A DNA stretch of 64,000 bases, taken from assembly GCA_013397455.1 (NCBI GenBank), contig VYZB01000134.1:2066907-2130906 (forward strand). Direction: 5' to 3'. Under the pieces are notes generated by a model. The model ran no database searches. It saw nothing but the letters and a program-made list of their open reading frames with translations, and was not told the DNA's origin. The translations under genes and the position numbers were made by a program. The DNA is from Crotophaga sulcirostris. Taxonomy: Eukaryota; Chordata; Aves; Cuculiformes; Crotophagidae. Below, one piece after another: positions 36,701-50,574 of the stretch (positions are counted from its first letter, which is position 1; every line of letters starts with the position of its first letter).

Positions 36701-38269
36701 CAAAGCACTGCTTTTTTGGGGGTGTCTTTTTTACTTCCTTCACCCATCAAATTCGACTCTAATAATATTCTGTAGGAGCCACAGCGGGGAAGACAGGCAG
36801 GGTGATCTTAATGTTAAGGATGCTGTCCTCTGAAAGGATGTATCTGCTTCTAGAGGTGGAACCTTGAGCAAATGCCATTGTGATGCTGTTCTTCTGACGA
36901 GGATGGGGTGATAGCTTAAACACTGCAAACCCACAGAGTGAAGAGGATGCTGCTCTACCAGGAGACTTCAAGATGCTTAGTTCCTTTAATATGCTGCTGA
37001 CTGTTCACATTCTCAAATACTATCCTTTTGATTCTCTGAATATATGAAGGATCTCAAAAGCACGGCAGCAGTAGCTGCAGTATTTCAGGTTGCGGTCTTT
37101 TCTGATCAGTTGGTGATTGTCCTTCCTGTTGAGTGTGTTTTTTTCATGAAGCTCACAGCAACACTGAGCATGGGACTACCCTGTGTTTTAGAAGGTGAAG
37201 AGTGCTCTTTAAGATGGTAGAAAAAATAGAAAGAGGAAGCAAAAGGGCTTTCATATGAAATTTTATTTCAGGCATCGAAGTGTTATGCACATTAGAAGGT
37301 GATTAAAAAACCTCAGAAGCTGGGCAGAAAAACTACAGGAAATCCTGAGCCTGTGTTGCTTTCCTCTCAGCTGTGTGCGCAGCACCTAAGAGACTTAAGG
37401 ATAGTGAAGAGATACTGTCTTGACAGGCAAAAAATGTAAAAATGTTTTGTTTTGAAGTCACATTCAAGCGGATGCACATGGTTGAAAACTGTATCCTTTG
37501 GGGTCTGAAGAAAGCAGGGTTGCTCCTAAGCTATGAGTGGTAAAGTCACAGGTTGCTTGCTCAGAAGTGGAAAGCTGCTCAAGCCCCTGGACAAGCCTCA
37601 GGGATGCTGCAAGCTCAAAGGCTAAAGTCTGAGGAGGGAGATAAGGATGGGAGTTTGCGATGCAGCCTGAGGAGGAAGAATTAATATAAATGTCAGGTAT
37701 GTTTTTAAAGAAATACCTCAATGGAAAACCCCCTTGCGTTTTCAGAATTAACAGCCTCCAGGTCAAAAAAAGGAAGTTTGCAAAGACTGGCTTTTTGTAG
37801 ATTCTCCTGCAAATGGCAGAGCAAGTCTGATGTGCTCTGAGTAGGGAAAATGTGACCAGATACCGGTCCTATTTCCTTCTGGTGACTTTTTAAAATAGTA
37901 TTTCTTCTGTATTACTGAGAATGCTTTCTGAGTAATCCTACTAAGAAGGGAGCTCTAAATCTTTTGAGGGAAACAGGAAACTTTATTTCAGAGAGCAAGT
38001 GTTTTTGCACAGCAGAAGGTTCTGCTGCTCTCCTTGGCTTGGTGGGCTCTGCCACTGGTGCGCAGTGAGCAGGGCATCAGAGGCTCTTCTCTCCCATCTA
38101 TTATAAGGAGATCTTCAGGCCTGTGCTCCAGTCAACACTGATTCAAAGCAAGTTTTATTTCTGCAGCAGGACTTTTTACATGTGGTCACTTACAGGAGAT
38201 GGAATTTAGTTGCACTGTTTCTGGTGACTTGCTGTGCCAGGGACAGCAATTGCCACATCCCAGTGCAAG

Positions 38270-38376
38270 CATGTGTATGTGCATAAATACATATATATTT
38301 CTGTGTGTATTTATATAAGTACTCATGTATAAATACACATCTTTATGCAAATACAAACATAAAATATGTATAAATT
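38270..38376. repeat. AT-rich degenerate simple repeat
   Basis: Alternating purine-pyrimidine sequence built from variants of TATAAATACA and GTGTATTTATATA; degenerate and locally self-complementary. Confidence 0.7.
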
Positions 38377-41300
38377 AAAGATTTCATATTTTCTTTCCTG
38401 AATCATGCTGTTGCACCTATCAAAAAGCAAATATTGCAAACAGCATGTACAATTTGTATCTTTCTCTTTGGCCTCTGCTTAAGGTCTCTCCTGTTGCTAT
38501 CTGTACTTTCGTAGGTGTTTTCATGAGTCCAAAGTGCATAGTAATGACATTGTCTGGCCAATTTATTTGCATTTTATTGGCATGGGTATTACAGTGTGTT
38601 ATGGTTGTTTGCTCAGATACAAATGAGTGTGCCCTTTCCATTCCTTTCTAACTCCGACTGGCTTCATTAGGACATAGCTTAGATTTGATCTTTGAAATCT
38701 CCCTTTGACTCTTCCCAGAACTTTCCCAGGGAATTTTGAAAGTCTATGTTAAAAAGACAAGAGCAAGGATGAGAATTTGGTCACACTACCCTGATTTTAA
38801 CAGCAGTATTTGGCCCAGTCACTAGACAGAACATATCACTTCATGTCCTTCTGGGATGTTCCAGTACAGAACAGCCTGGTCCAGCAGAAGACTTTTGCTG
38901 CACTCCTAGCCATCCTTTCAGGATTCAAAAACATGCCTGTGCCAGGGCTAGGACATGGAAATTACATAGGCTACATAAAACCTAGGGAGGCTTTCAGGCA
39001 GCTTAAGAGATCAGCAATCAAAATCTGCTCCTTTGTGCTTTTGCTGGTCTTTTATGATCCATATCCACACTGCTTTACCTCTGCTCGGTTTTGCTTTGCT
39101 CTGCTCTAGTGTGTAAAATCCACTCAATTATTTCTTCCCCTTCTTTCTTCATATCTGCTTTCACTGTGTCCCAAATAGCAGAGACCTCCTTCCTTGTGTC
39201 TTCAAAATAAATTATTTCTTCCATGAAGTCCTGTTCATCTCCTCAGAGGATAAAAGTAAATCTCCTAGAAACTTCAAAAGGTTGTCATTACCTGGCACAA
39301 CATCTATAAGCTCTTTTTGCTGACTATATCCTCTTTTCCTAGCAAATGCTTTCCTGCCACAGTATTTGTTCCTGCCACTCATCCAGTAACAGTTTAACAT
39401 AAAGTCTTGTGGTTCTTGAGGATGTGAGCAGGCTTCATGCGTGGATTAGCTGAAGAGAAACTGGTAATTCAGATTGTATTTTACAGCAAAGAAATCTACA
39501 GTAGCTTTTTTACTCAATTTGATCTGCTGTTTTCATACTGCTGGAAATAAAAACCTGGCCAAAAGAAATTAATTATTTGGAAAAATATCAGAGGAACACA
39601 AAATGCAGCCATTGGATTGTGAGATCGTTGATACATAAATACCTAAAAAATACCTTGGAAAATTCATCATCTCCTTATGTGTACTGGAAGGTGAAATGTC
39701 AGAAAACATTTTTTTCAGTGCTTTGAACAGATTTGTTGTTTGGAATATGGACGTGTGTGTATGGGTAGTAGTAATACTAGGAGCTAAGTAGAATCAAGAA
39801 GAAACTATCTCATTATGATGCTACTACATATGAGAAAATGTAGAGGGGAAAAATCAATAGATTAGATTATCATTGAGGTATTTGCAGTTTGCGTTCCATT
39901 AAAAGCCCTGGCTGTCTGTTTGACAGAACATGAAACTTAAGCCTCTGCATGAATATGAGCAGTTCTGTCCTAGGTTGCAATCGACCCTCTGTGAGTAGGA
40001 TAGACAAATGCTTTTCAAGGCAAATATTTCACAGTCCACCAACAATATCAAGAGTTTGAAGTCTTGGTGCATTGTTTGATGTTAGAATTTATCCTGCCTG
40101 TTTGTAAAACCCAGGAGAGTACTGGAACAAGGCATGGAAGCAGAAAATTAAGATATATAAATTTTCAGCCTCCAGAACTTGCATATCTGTCTGATTGCAT
40201 AGTCACAAATTCCAAAAGAAATTTTGACTCTTTATCAGGAACAAAGCTCATTATCATACAGATTCTCAGGCAATTATCAATGGGGAAAATTCTAATTACT
40301 TTCAATGTTTGAATATACAGAATACAGTTAGTGAGCTCTGTACTCAAAGGGGTTCTGCATTTAGGTGCCTCCCTGAGATCCTGTCTGACTTCTACTGAAA
40401 GCTGTCATACTAACATTAATTGGTGAAAAGAACAAGTATAACAAAATGTGTTTCACTCCATCCCTATATTCAGTGGTAGACCACTAAAGTGAGCAGACTG
40501 GGTCTGCTGGATGTGACTCTTTGCCTGCAGACCTCTCCCTGATTTGAATTTGTCGTGGTTTCATAGGAAGCACACAGCAAGTGGAAATCAGAAAGAAAAG
40601 GGAGAGAGGATACGATTCTGCATATTGTGTAGCACCATCTGCATCACTGACCCGGGCATATGAGAAGACTACATAGCTATAGTGAAGTCAAAGAAAGAAA
40701 TTGCCTCAGAGCATGAAAATGGCAATGGCCTCATTTTAGCCTGGGCCAGACTGTTGGGAAGCCGGATTGTGGATTCTGCTTCTGCCCAGGCAAGGGGCTG
40801 AGGTGGGCAGAGCTTGGGCCTCCCAGTGGTAGCATGACTCTTCCCAAAAATCTTTCATTGCTGGTGGTAAAGAAGCATCAAGATTAACTCTCTGCAATCC
40901 CTTTTCCATTACTTTTTTCCTTCCTGGGTGCACTGCAGTATGACCTTGGTCCAACTCTGGCCCTTGTTGCTGATATGGCCTGGTTCTCCCAGGCACTAGC
41001 TGGGGTAAGTTTGTGCTCTCTGATGATTTGAAAAAAAAAAGGGAACTAAAGCTCTGTTTTGCTCAGATGCAACGTGGAGTAATTTTGAGACTCCTGTCTA
41101 TCCACGTTACTGGTCAGAGGAAGACAAATCCTCACAGTTCCTGGGCCATTGAGTTAATGAGGAACGCTGAATCTGCCTATTATGAATATTTTGTGTTGCT
41201 GAAGTGTCCAAAGCACTTGGCAATGCCTTCTGCAATCCAAGCCCACTGGCATTCACCCAGCAGGCTGAAAGCAAGCGCACAGGCAAGGACATGGCTGCAT

Positions 41301-42188
41301 CCAGGAAAACAGGGCCATGTTTGCTTTCAAACTGCCTAGGGATACCCTGTATTGCACTGCCATGCAAAATGGGGCAATCAGCTCTACCACTGCCAGAACA
41401 TAAACCCCACCCACCAAATGGGGACCCATTTGGCTCAGTGGCCAAGTAAGCCAAATCAAACCACTTGGAGTTACTGAATTCTATTTAGACCGCTAGTCAT
41501 GGGCAGCTTGGTCTATCCCTGTATCTTACTGCCTTCTCTATAGGGAACATAGGCATTCACTTTAGGAAGACGGCTTTCCTACCTACCTAGAACTAAGGTA
41601 TGACTTAAATGTTTCAGTCAAATACAGTCAAGCCTACCTTGGGATCTAACAGAAAGTTGGGCTCTTCTAGGCAGTGGCCAGATTAAACCAAAATGTGTTT
41701 GATGGAACTTCTGTACTGACTCATAGTGAAGATAGTGCTCCCTAACAACCAGGAGCAGAACGGAATGAGGAGAGATAGTAGTCTGAAACAGTTTGTTTTT
41801 ATTGACAGAAATATCCTGGATGCAAATTAAGTTCCTTCTGAAATCATTTACAGGTAATCTTATTTTACTTTCCCTTAGGCGAGAACTGCAAGTTCTGCAA
41901 ACACAGTGGACTGATATAATCACCACGAACTCTGTGATCTACAAATACCTGTGGTCTCTTATCAGGTTATGTACCAGGTTGGTCATGTCTAACTCTAATA
42001 CTCAGTAGGTCTTGACAGATTTTCCCCACCGCTAATGCTTTGCCCTTCTCTTTAATTGCTGCTTTTCTTATACTAGTGCAAAACACAGAAATATCTGGCT
42101 TGACCTGATTCTTAGTATTTTTTACATTGATGCCAACAAAATGATACCATTATATTATGGTGTCCTGTTATGAGTCTTATCACATAGA

Positions 42189-42211
42189 TTTTTTTTTGTT
42201 TTTTTTTTTTT
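42189..42211 (+). repeat. Poly(T) run with one G
   Basis: Twenty-two T bases interrupted by a single G. No adjacent minus-strand retrogene or SINE was recognised. Confidence 0.9.
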
Positions 42212-45200
42212 AATTTCCTGCTCAATGCTGATTGACGTGATAACAAATCATGTAACCAAGATGTGGCCAAATTGGTTGAGAAGAGGTGGTAACAGAAAGT
42301 AGTTAAAACATATGCAGAATGGAAGTTACAGTTGTTTTTTCTTAGTAATTAGGGAAGCATATTTCTGTGACTCTAGCCATAAAAGCCACAAAGTTAGATT
42401 AAATTACAAGGTTTATTTTTTCACCATATAACAACCTGAATTGCTTCTGGAGAGACCTCCTTGGACTATCCAGAGAGCCTAATGCTCCTTGCTTAGGCAG
42501 CAGGGTTTGTTGCCAAATATTATATCCTGTGGCTCTTCTGCTGGCTTCTACCTTAGCCACATGGGAACCAGCTATACGTTCTTTGTGAGCAAAGTGCTGT
42601 GGAGCAGAACAACAAGTGCAGTTGTGCCAGCTCCTTACAAGCCACATGATCCTCCTGCTACTTCCATCACTTCTTGCCATCCTTTCTGCAGTCCTTCTGC
42701 AAAAGGAGGTTATAATTTCTTTACAGATGCATTGACAAAACCAGAAGCCACCGGATGTCCTAACCTGATCCAGAAGGTCAAACTCCTCAGTGCACAGACG
42801 TTAATATCTGTTTCTGATAAACTAGTCTCAGTGGATGCTGTTAAACTGTAACAAAGGACAGAGATGTAATAAATCTTGAAAATGATGGCGTGATTGAAGA
42901 TTTGGGCCCTCAAGACCCCAGTATTAAGACACCAGAGAAGAATAACAAGAAATGATGAACTCAGTACATGGTGACAGAACCTGTAAGGGAAATTAATCAA
43001 AGTCTGCTCTGAGCCACCTTATTGGTGCAATATTGGCCTTAAGGGCCATTTGCTAGCCCCAGTTCTGTGAAAGGACACCTGGGAGTAGTTTGGCATCTTG
43101 TACCTGCCTATGCTACCTCCTTCATTGTGCACCCTTCACATAGGGAGGGGGAGGAGAGGAGCATGAGGAAACGCAGCAAGACTCCTCTAAACTACTCCTC
43201 CCAGCACAATTTTCTGGAGTCATCTCAGAGTTTTTCTTGGCATCAGGTCAACCATACGGCCATATGCAGGGGGAAAACATGAAAATGCCCTACAGCTTTC
43301 CTACCCTACTGCTGAGACTGTGTGCAAATGTGAGCACCAGGCAAAATGTAACTTGATTAAGGAAGTAAGTTTCATGTTTCAGTAGTAACACAAACAAAAC
43401 CAAAGAAAGCAAACCACCCCCCCCATCACCACCCTCAGTTTGCACCTTCTGAAGAAAGCCAGGTATCTGTCCCTGAGGGCAGCAATTTAAAGAGGAAGGA
43501 GTTTGTACCATTCATCAGATTTCCTTGCCTTGGGTGTTGGTTGCTCAGGTATCTGTTTCCACCAGTTCTTTCCCAGCCCTGGAGGAGAGGTTGCCCTTGT
43601 GGGTTTTGTGTGGTGGGCTCTGGGACTGACTAGCAAAACTGATTAATCCTGCTGCAATCTATAAATCCCAGGCAGCTCAGTGAAACAGAAAAAAGCTTGG
43701 AAGTCTCCTGGACTGGTACCTCTAGTAGACAAGCGGGGCAGCCGATACCAAACCTGTTTGGGGTTTTTGCCGTCTTCGTCTGCTGAGTCCAACAATCTGA
43801 TCAGACAATCATTTTCATTAACTATTGTTAGAAATAAAAACAAGAGTCAGGCTTAATATGGTGAGCAGCCATTGCATGTTGTTAAGAAGCAGCTCATTTG
43901 GTAGATGAAAGTTTTTCCAAAAGCATTTTTTTGTAAGGGGTAAAATACTCAAAGATGTTCACACTTAATTGATCTTCACCACTTCTAAAAAGACAGTAAC
44001 ACTTTATTCATATTTTATCAGCTCTTTTCACTCCAGTGTCTGTGTTCCTCATCATCAGGAGAGAGGTGCAGAATTTTCCCAATGCTGAGTATCTCTACAA
44101 ATCCTGCTTTTCATCTCCTGTCTCTGGGCAGGGATCTGGGAATTAGATCTTGAATTTTAATTACTATTACTTTATGCTTGTTACTTGATCTCTATGTGCT
44201 TCTAGTCTAACTACCTCTATGGCTAAAGGAAATGAAAAAAATAGTTCTCATAAAGTCCTTAGCTCCTCATCAGCTTTTCTAACTAACTTCTTGTCTACAG
44301 TAAAACACAGCAGCTATGGGAAAAGAGCAGCTTGAAAAGGTAGACATCTATCACTTGAACTAAAAAGAGGACCCGTTAGCTGTGAGTAGTAGAGTGCTGC
44401 AGATGCTAAGACCAGCCAAGACAGGGGCAGAAGATCAAATATAACGCCAGGATCCAGCACTTTGCAATCATAAATTTGGTGGTAGTTACAAGAACTGTGA
44501 AGTGGATCTGTTGTGTTTAGTGATAAGGATTTAACTGAACTTGATGGAAACAAGACCTAGACAACAAGGGCAAGAAGCAAGCAAGAATACAAAAGTGGTT
44601 GGAATCAACTTTAAAATATATACGAAATTGGTGAAATCAGAATTTCCTTAGACATATTTGCTCTTGATGACAGGACTGTGAGGTTCTGGGGCCCTGCCAC
44701 AGCAGAGAAGGTCAGCTCTGTGCCCTGCAGCACCAGCTGTGGTCCCACTGCTGCAAAGGCAGTGTCCACGAGTGCCATGCCCTGACATTCAGTTAGCATG
44801 GGCAGCCACAGGACTGGCACTGCAAGATGCACCACGGTCAAAGCTTGCAAGTCACTCCAGAAACCTGACTGCAAAGCTTCTCCATCCCCTACCTCATTTC
44901 AGGGATCAGCATTTGCAAAGGGCAGTCAGGGACAGAACGGAATCCTTGGGGATATTCTCTTTGCGTGCATACATTTGGAGTCTCTTCTCTCATCTCTTCA
45001 CTGTGTGAGTTTGGGAAGGGGACACTGCCAATGCTAAGCAAAACAAGGCTTAAGGCAGAAAGATAGACTAAGGTTGTGCCCCTTGTAGGCGGTGGTGCAG
45101 AGTACAGATGGACAAAAACATAGATATTTATTGTTCGTGTATGAAGAATCACCTCTGAGTCCAAATGAAAAAATGATCCCTTGATTTCAACAGGGTATTG

Positions 45201-45899
45201 TCAATATTCCCTTTACAAGCAATGTTATTTTGGGCGGGTATTTTGTCAAAGCATGCTTCAAGCTGCAGTGGGAAGTTCTGCTTTGCTAAGTAACCACCAG
45301 TACACACAAGTTATTTTAGCATCAGAATTTAAATGTACTTCTCTTCCAAAGTCCTATTTAGATTCAGGTGCTGTGGCTCACCACAATTGGTTAGAAGATT
45401 CTCTCTAGTCTAGATGAAATACTTTTCTACTTTTTTGTTTCATCTGATATTCACCTGGCATTTCTCAGAGCTTCAGGCTGGGAATTTTTAATTTCACATT
45501 TCAAATATGAAACCCCAAATGCACATTTTAGGAGCTCGATTTCAACTGGCTTTTTTTTTTTCTTTCCCCCAAGCCAAGCAAGAAGAAACAATAAGGGATA
45601 AGTTGCCATTTTGTTTTGTTCGTGGAACACTAGAGGCTGGATAACCCTCTGAGAGAGACTAGATAAAGAGAAAAGTGAAGCCAGTGTTTAGAAGGCAATA
45701 TTAATTTTAGAAGGGCACTAGCAAAGGAAGCTAGAGAAGGGTTGGTACGAAGTCATAATGTGAGATCTAGATGAAGCTTTGTGGTCTACATGCAATGCCT
45801 TTTGCTCTTCTCTTAGAAACGTGAATGTGACATGTCAGCATGCCTGCTGTAAGGGACGGAGGGCTTTGCACCCCAAGAGACAGGTCAAAATACACAGAA

Positions 45900-47740
45900 A
45901 CAACACAATACAAGGTCAGAAAAAAAGGACTTTATTATTTATATAGCAGAAGGACTGCAGTTGGAAATGGAACGGCTGAGAGCCTCTGGGTAAGGATTAA
46001 GGGGAAGACTATTAAAATAGATGTCATCATGGCAGTCTGCTATAGGCCACCCAACCAGGATGATGCCACTGATGAGTTATTCTTTAAGGAACTAAGGGGT
46101 GCCTCTAAGTCCTCTGCCCTTGTCCTCATGGAGGGGTCCATCAGTGCTGGTCACTTTTTAAGTAGCACCTCCAAAAGGGGCAGGACCAGGGAATCCCAAA
46201 ATGCTGGAAATCAAGCAAGTGAGGCAGAAGCGCAACCTGACTGAGTAGGTGTTTTTTTTTTTTACTTTTACTCAAACTGAGGCATAAAAAGATGGTGTAT
46301 GAGCAGTGGAAACATGGACAGGTGACATGGGAGGACTACAAGGGATGCTGTTTGCCGCTGTGGGGTGGAAATTCACATGGTCAAAGCTCAGTTAGAGCTG
46401 AAGCTGGCCAGCACTGTGAAGGATAATAAAAATGGCTTTTTCAAATAGTAATAGGCAGGCCAGAAATAACACTGGACCATTAAGTTATGAGCATGGGCAT
46501 CTCATTAACAGCAACTTAGACAAAGCAGAGACTTTTAATGCTTTTTTTGCTTCTGTATTTAAATAATGACATNNNNNNNNNNNNNNNNNNNNNNNNNNNN
46601 NNNNNNNNNNNNCCCCGCCCCAAGCCCAGAGGTGGAGGAACATGACTGAGCAAACAATAGCCCAGTCAACCCCAAACTTGTGCGGGATCTGCTGTTCCAG
46701 CTGGATCCCTATGAGTCGGAGGGGCTCTGATGAGATCCATCTAAGGGTACTTAAAGAGCTGGTTGATGTCATAGCAAGACCTCTCTCAATGATTTTTCAA
46801 CATTCTTGCAAATCTGGAGAGATACCAGCCGACTGGAAGCTAGCAAGTATTGTCTTCAAGAAGGGCAGCAGGGATGATCCTGGTAACTACAGGCCTGTCA
46901 GTCTCATTTCAGTGCCCGGTAAGATTATGGAGAAGATTATTTTGGGAGTTACTGAAGAACACCTGAAAGACAACACAGTCGTTGGTCCCAGCCAGCTTGG
47001 GTTTATAAAGGGGAGGTCCTGCCTTACAAACTTAATTTCCTTTTATGACAGGGTCACCCATCTAGTTGACCAGGGAAAACTGGTTGATGTCATTTTCCTA
47101 GATTTCAGCGAGGCCTTTGATACTGTTGCACAGTATCCTCATAAACAAAACACCCATCACACAGTTGGATAAGCACATAATGCAGTGGGTGCACAACTGG
47201 TTGATGGGTCGGGCTCAAAGAGCCATAGTGAATGGGGTTACATCAGGCTGGCGCCCAGTCACTAGTGGGGTCACAGAGGGATCCATCCTGGGGCGAGTGC
47301 TCTTCAATATCTTCATAAATGACCTAGATGGAGGACTTGAAGATTTATTGACAAAGTTTGCCAATAACACAAAACTGGAGGGAGTTTTTGAGACTCCTAG
47401 GGGCAAAGAGACCCTGCAGAGGGATCTCGACAGATTGGAGAGATGGACAATATCCAGCTGCGTGAAATTTAACAAGGGCAAATGCTGGGTTCTGCACCTG
47501 GGACACGACAACCCTGGATACACAGACAGACTGGGGAGTGAGAGGCTGAAGAGCAGCCCTGCAGAGAGGGACCTGAGGGTTCTGGACATGAGCCAACAGT
47601 GCCCTGGCAGCCAAGAGGGCCAACTATGTTCTGGGGTGCATCAAGCACAGCATTGCCAGCCGGTGAGGGGATCATCCTGCTCTGCTCAGCACTGGGGTGG
47701 CTCCACCTCAAGCACTGGGTGAGCAGTGAAGCCAGGTGCA
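45900..47740 (+). mobile_element. CR1 LINE, endonuclease to reverse transcriptase, broken
   Basis: This is the longest CR1 copy here. Endonuclease-domain sequence appears first (SLWVRIKG, VCYRPPNQDDATDELF, then ALVLMEG where CR1 has ALVLMGDFN). A degraded linker follows, then an assembly gap, then reverse transcriptase from about 46640. The RT part has GNYRPVSLIS, LGFIKGRSCLTNLI, motif A VIFLDFSEAFDTV, motif B-region SGVTEGSILG and VLFNIFINDL. The metal-binding motif C reads FANN instead of FADD, so the enzyme would be inactive. A frameshift near 47120-47150 moves the second half into another frame, and more shifts follow. It ends near 47740 without the CR1 3' UTR. The 5' boundary is approximate. 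Confidence 0.93.
46573..46612. other. Assembly gap (40 N)
   Basis: Forty unknown bases inside the CR1 element, between the endonuclease linker and the RT region. The flanking CCCCGCCCC on the right is not typical CR1 sequence, so bases next to the gap may be unreliable. Confidence 1.
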
Positions 47741-50574
47741 GGATATTGTTAACATTCTAGTTGCTGGTTAAAAGAAAAATAAAGTTATTTTTGCAGTAAT
47801 TTTTTGTACAAGAGTGTGGGAACTCTGAACAATGTACTTCACTTAGTCTCCTTGTAATTCTTCTTATGGTCCATAGAAAAGTAGACAAAGATAGTGCTTG
47901 GGATTCTTGAAGTGTGATTTGTCTCACTTTCTAATTGTAGGGATTTTTAAATAACTCTAACTCTGCAGTGTGCTGTGCTTCATATTACCAGACTTCTTAA
48001 ATTACTTTAGCCATATATTTTTGATCTGGGACCCATCATTTTTCCATTTGTTGGAATGCTGCTTTTCTTTACACGCGAACATTAGGTGTTCTTACTTACA
48101 TATTCTATGTTGCACTGACACAAAGAAAAATTTAACATGCTTCAAAACTACTCCTGCTGGTGACAGTGAAGCATGCCCACACAGACTAAGCACACAGTTG
48201 TGGCACTGCTTTCTGGTCTAGCTCTGTTATTTGATCTACTCTCTGCCCCAAAGCATGCATTCAGCATTTCTCTGTGCTATTGAAACTGTTATTTTCTATC
48301 CCAGAGCTGACTACTTGCGACTGCCATTTTCCCTCTATGAGGAAGATTATGTGAGGTTATTTAGCTGGATTTATTTTTGTTCCTCTCATTTCTGTCTCCT
48401 GTGACACATGCCTGACATGATTAGGAGTAGAGGAGAGGAATTACTTTGCAATTATATAGCATGTTGTGAAATAAATGCATATGGGTCTCTTGAAGGGTTT
48501 ACTCTCTTATTTATGTAAATAAATATATATTTATTTATATACACTGTGCCATGTACTGTAAATATATAGATGCTTTTGACCTTATTAGTAGCTTACCTTT
48601 GTGTTCAGCTAAATCAAATCCTCCTTAAGCATCTGCAGAAGAAATGCATAAATTGTTAAATATTTGGTTTTCCAAGCATCATTCCAAACGTACTGAATAT
48701 TTCAGCTGCCTTGTCATGTTATTGCTATTTGCCTTTCATTGGGCTCAGCAGAATGTGTCTGGTCCAGATTTACAGCAATTTAATATTAAAGCATCTCTGT
48801 GCCATCACTGTGATCTGCTGACTTCATAAATTATTAGAGCATCTGGGTGCAGGAATACTTCAGAAAAAGCTCTGCGGACCTTAGGCATCAGCAATACTAA
48901 GACAAGATAATCTGGGAGCTTTGGTACCTTGAGGAACGCAGCTCACTTGAGGAACCCAAATGTGTCCATTATCTGAACTGCAGTGAGCAGAATGTACAGG
49001 GATGGCATATAGAAACAACACAAGGTTTCCAAATTCATGTACCAATACTTGCAGAGTGATGATGGAAGGGAGTCCTTAAACCCTTCAGAAGAGAGAGTTG
49101 CTACTGCCAGCCCCTCGTCCGCGGTGGTGACAGGGTCACCAGTGCATGCTGCCATACCCAGCTACCTCGGGGCTGCATTGTCACCATCTGCAGAGCAGGC
49201 AGGGCTAAGGGGAGCTGAGACCCTCTGGATGCTGATGAGATGAGGGAGTGCTCCCAAAGTGTGGACATATCCGAGGAGAGACAGCAGCATTCATGGGGGC
49301 AGCGCCTTAGCTGAGACTCACTGTGCTTCTAGCACTTCTTGGGGTTGTGTAAGGTCTCCTGTACTTAATCTGTCAGTTTGCAGCAGACGTCGGTGGAAGA
49401 AAAGTCATTGCCAGCATCCAAGCAAAGAGTAACGCCCCTCAACAGAGCACAGCTGTTCTGGCAAGATTTGGATTTAAATCAGCATGGAGCAGATCACACC
49501 AGGAAGCAACCTGCTGGTGGCCTGGCAGTGGTTTTGCTTTTGCAGTGTCTCCCTAGCTGATTTTCAGCCAATGCAGTCCTATGCCAGGTGTTATAAATGC
49601 CAAAAGAGACCCAGCAGTAGTGCTTCAGCACGGCTGTGGCCACTCTTTCCTGTAATTTAAAACTGTTTTGTCTGGTAAGGTATATGAAGGGAATTATAGG
49701 CACTTAAGCAAAAACTGATGCAGATCCTAAGAATCAGACTCTGCGGTAGAAAATACTGAACATTCTATTTTCTGTTTCATATTTTGAAACATGATCCCAT
49801 TAGTATACTGATTAAATGCCACATTAGATATTTAATTTCAATATTAAAAATTTAATTTAATCTAGATTAACTATGGAAGCTATTTAATTTCTATATTTAG
49901 TATTGCTTCCCTGCTACATAACCCAGAAGGGGCTGCAGATGTGATATGCAAGTTGAATTTCCATCTTGCTCTCATACAATTGGACTACGATTTCAAATGA
50001 TGCTTGTAGTCAAGAAATAAATTAATGCAATGGAAAGGGAATAGATTTTTCCCTTTCATATTACAAAATAATGAAGTTAGATGAGATTTTAATAGAAGAG
50101 GCTGAATACCAGGAGGCCTGGAAAAGGGTTATGGGGTGGAGAGTGTGTCTCTTCACTGCAGGGTTATGAAAAAGGAGGAAGTAATGCAAGTGAGAGATAA
50201 TGTGTAATGTGAAATCATAAAAAAAAAAAAAAGAAAGTCAGCCAACTGCAGAAACGATGTTTTTGAACTTTAGTGAGAAACATCTTAGTTTAAGTATGAG
50301 CGAGAGAGTTACGGAAGTACTTCTAAGTCATGTATTGCAGTAGGCTTGCTGTCCTCTGCCTTTTCATAGTATGCCTATTTTAGTACATCCTTTTTCCTTC
50401 TCATTTCCTCAAAAGTGATACTGAAAGGCACTTCACTACTCAGCTGTTCAAACAATGAGCTCTACTTGTCCTATGTTAGTAACACTAAAAGGCAAGTTTC
50501 CTGGGTCTACTCTCAACTTCTTTGTGACTTAAACTAAAACATGTTAAAGTCTCCAGGGGCCCATGACACCACTA
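47741..50574. other. Intergenic DNA, no gene seen
   Basis: AT-rich, with the palindrome at 48516 and a 14-base A run around 50219-50232. Frames up to 83 codons show no domain. Confidence 0.55.
48516..48537. repeat. Perfect 22-bp AT palindrome
   Basis: TAAATAAATAT and its exact reverse complement abut, centred between 48526 and 48527, inside an 80-base stretch that is almost pure A/T. It can form a cruciform or hairpin with no spacer. Confidence 0.97.

Larger units (their letters stand above)
32604..45899. other. Long intergenic stretch, no gene seen
   Basis: About 13 kb without a credible gene or recognised transposable element. Simple-sequence pieces and one unassigned antisense frame are listed separately. 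A lysine-rich 65-codon + frame at 35969-36166 and a 120-codon + frame at 42489-42851 show no known domain. Confidence 0.5.

Noticed and set aside
41013..41454. Overlapping + (108-codon) and - (115-codon) frames
   Set aside because: Both strands are open, which points to local base composition rather than coding; no domain on either.
42489..42851. 120-codon + frame
   Set aside because: No domain, and no splice or promoter context.
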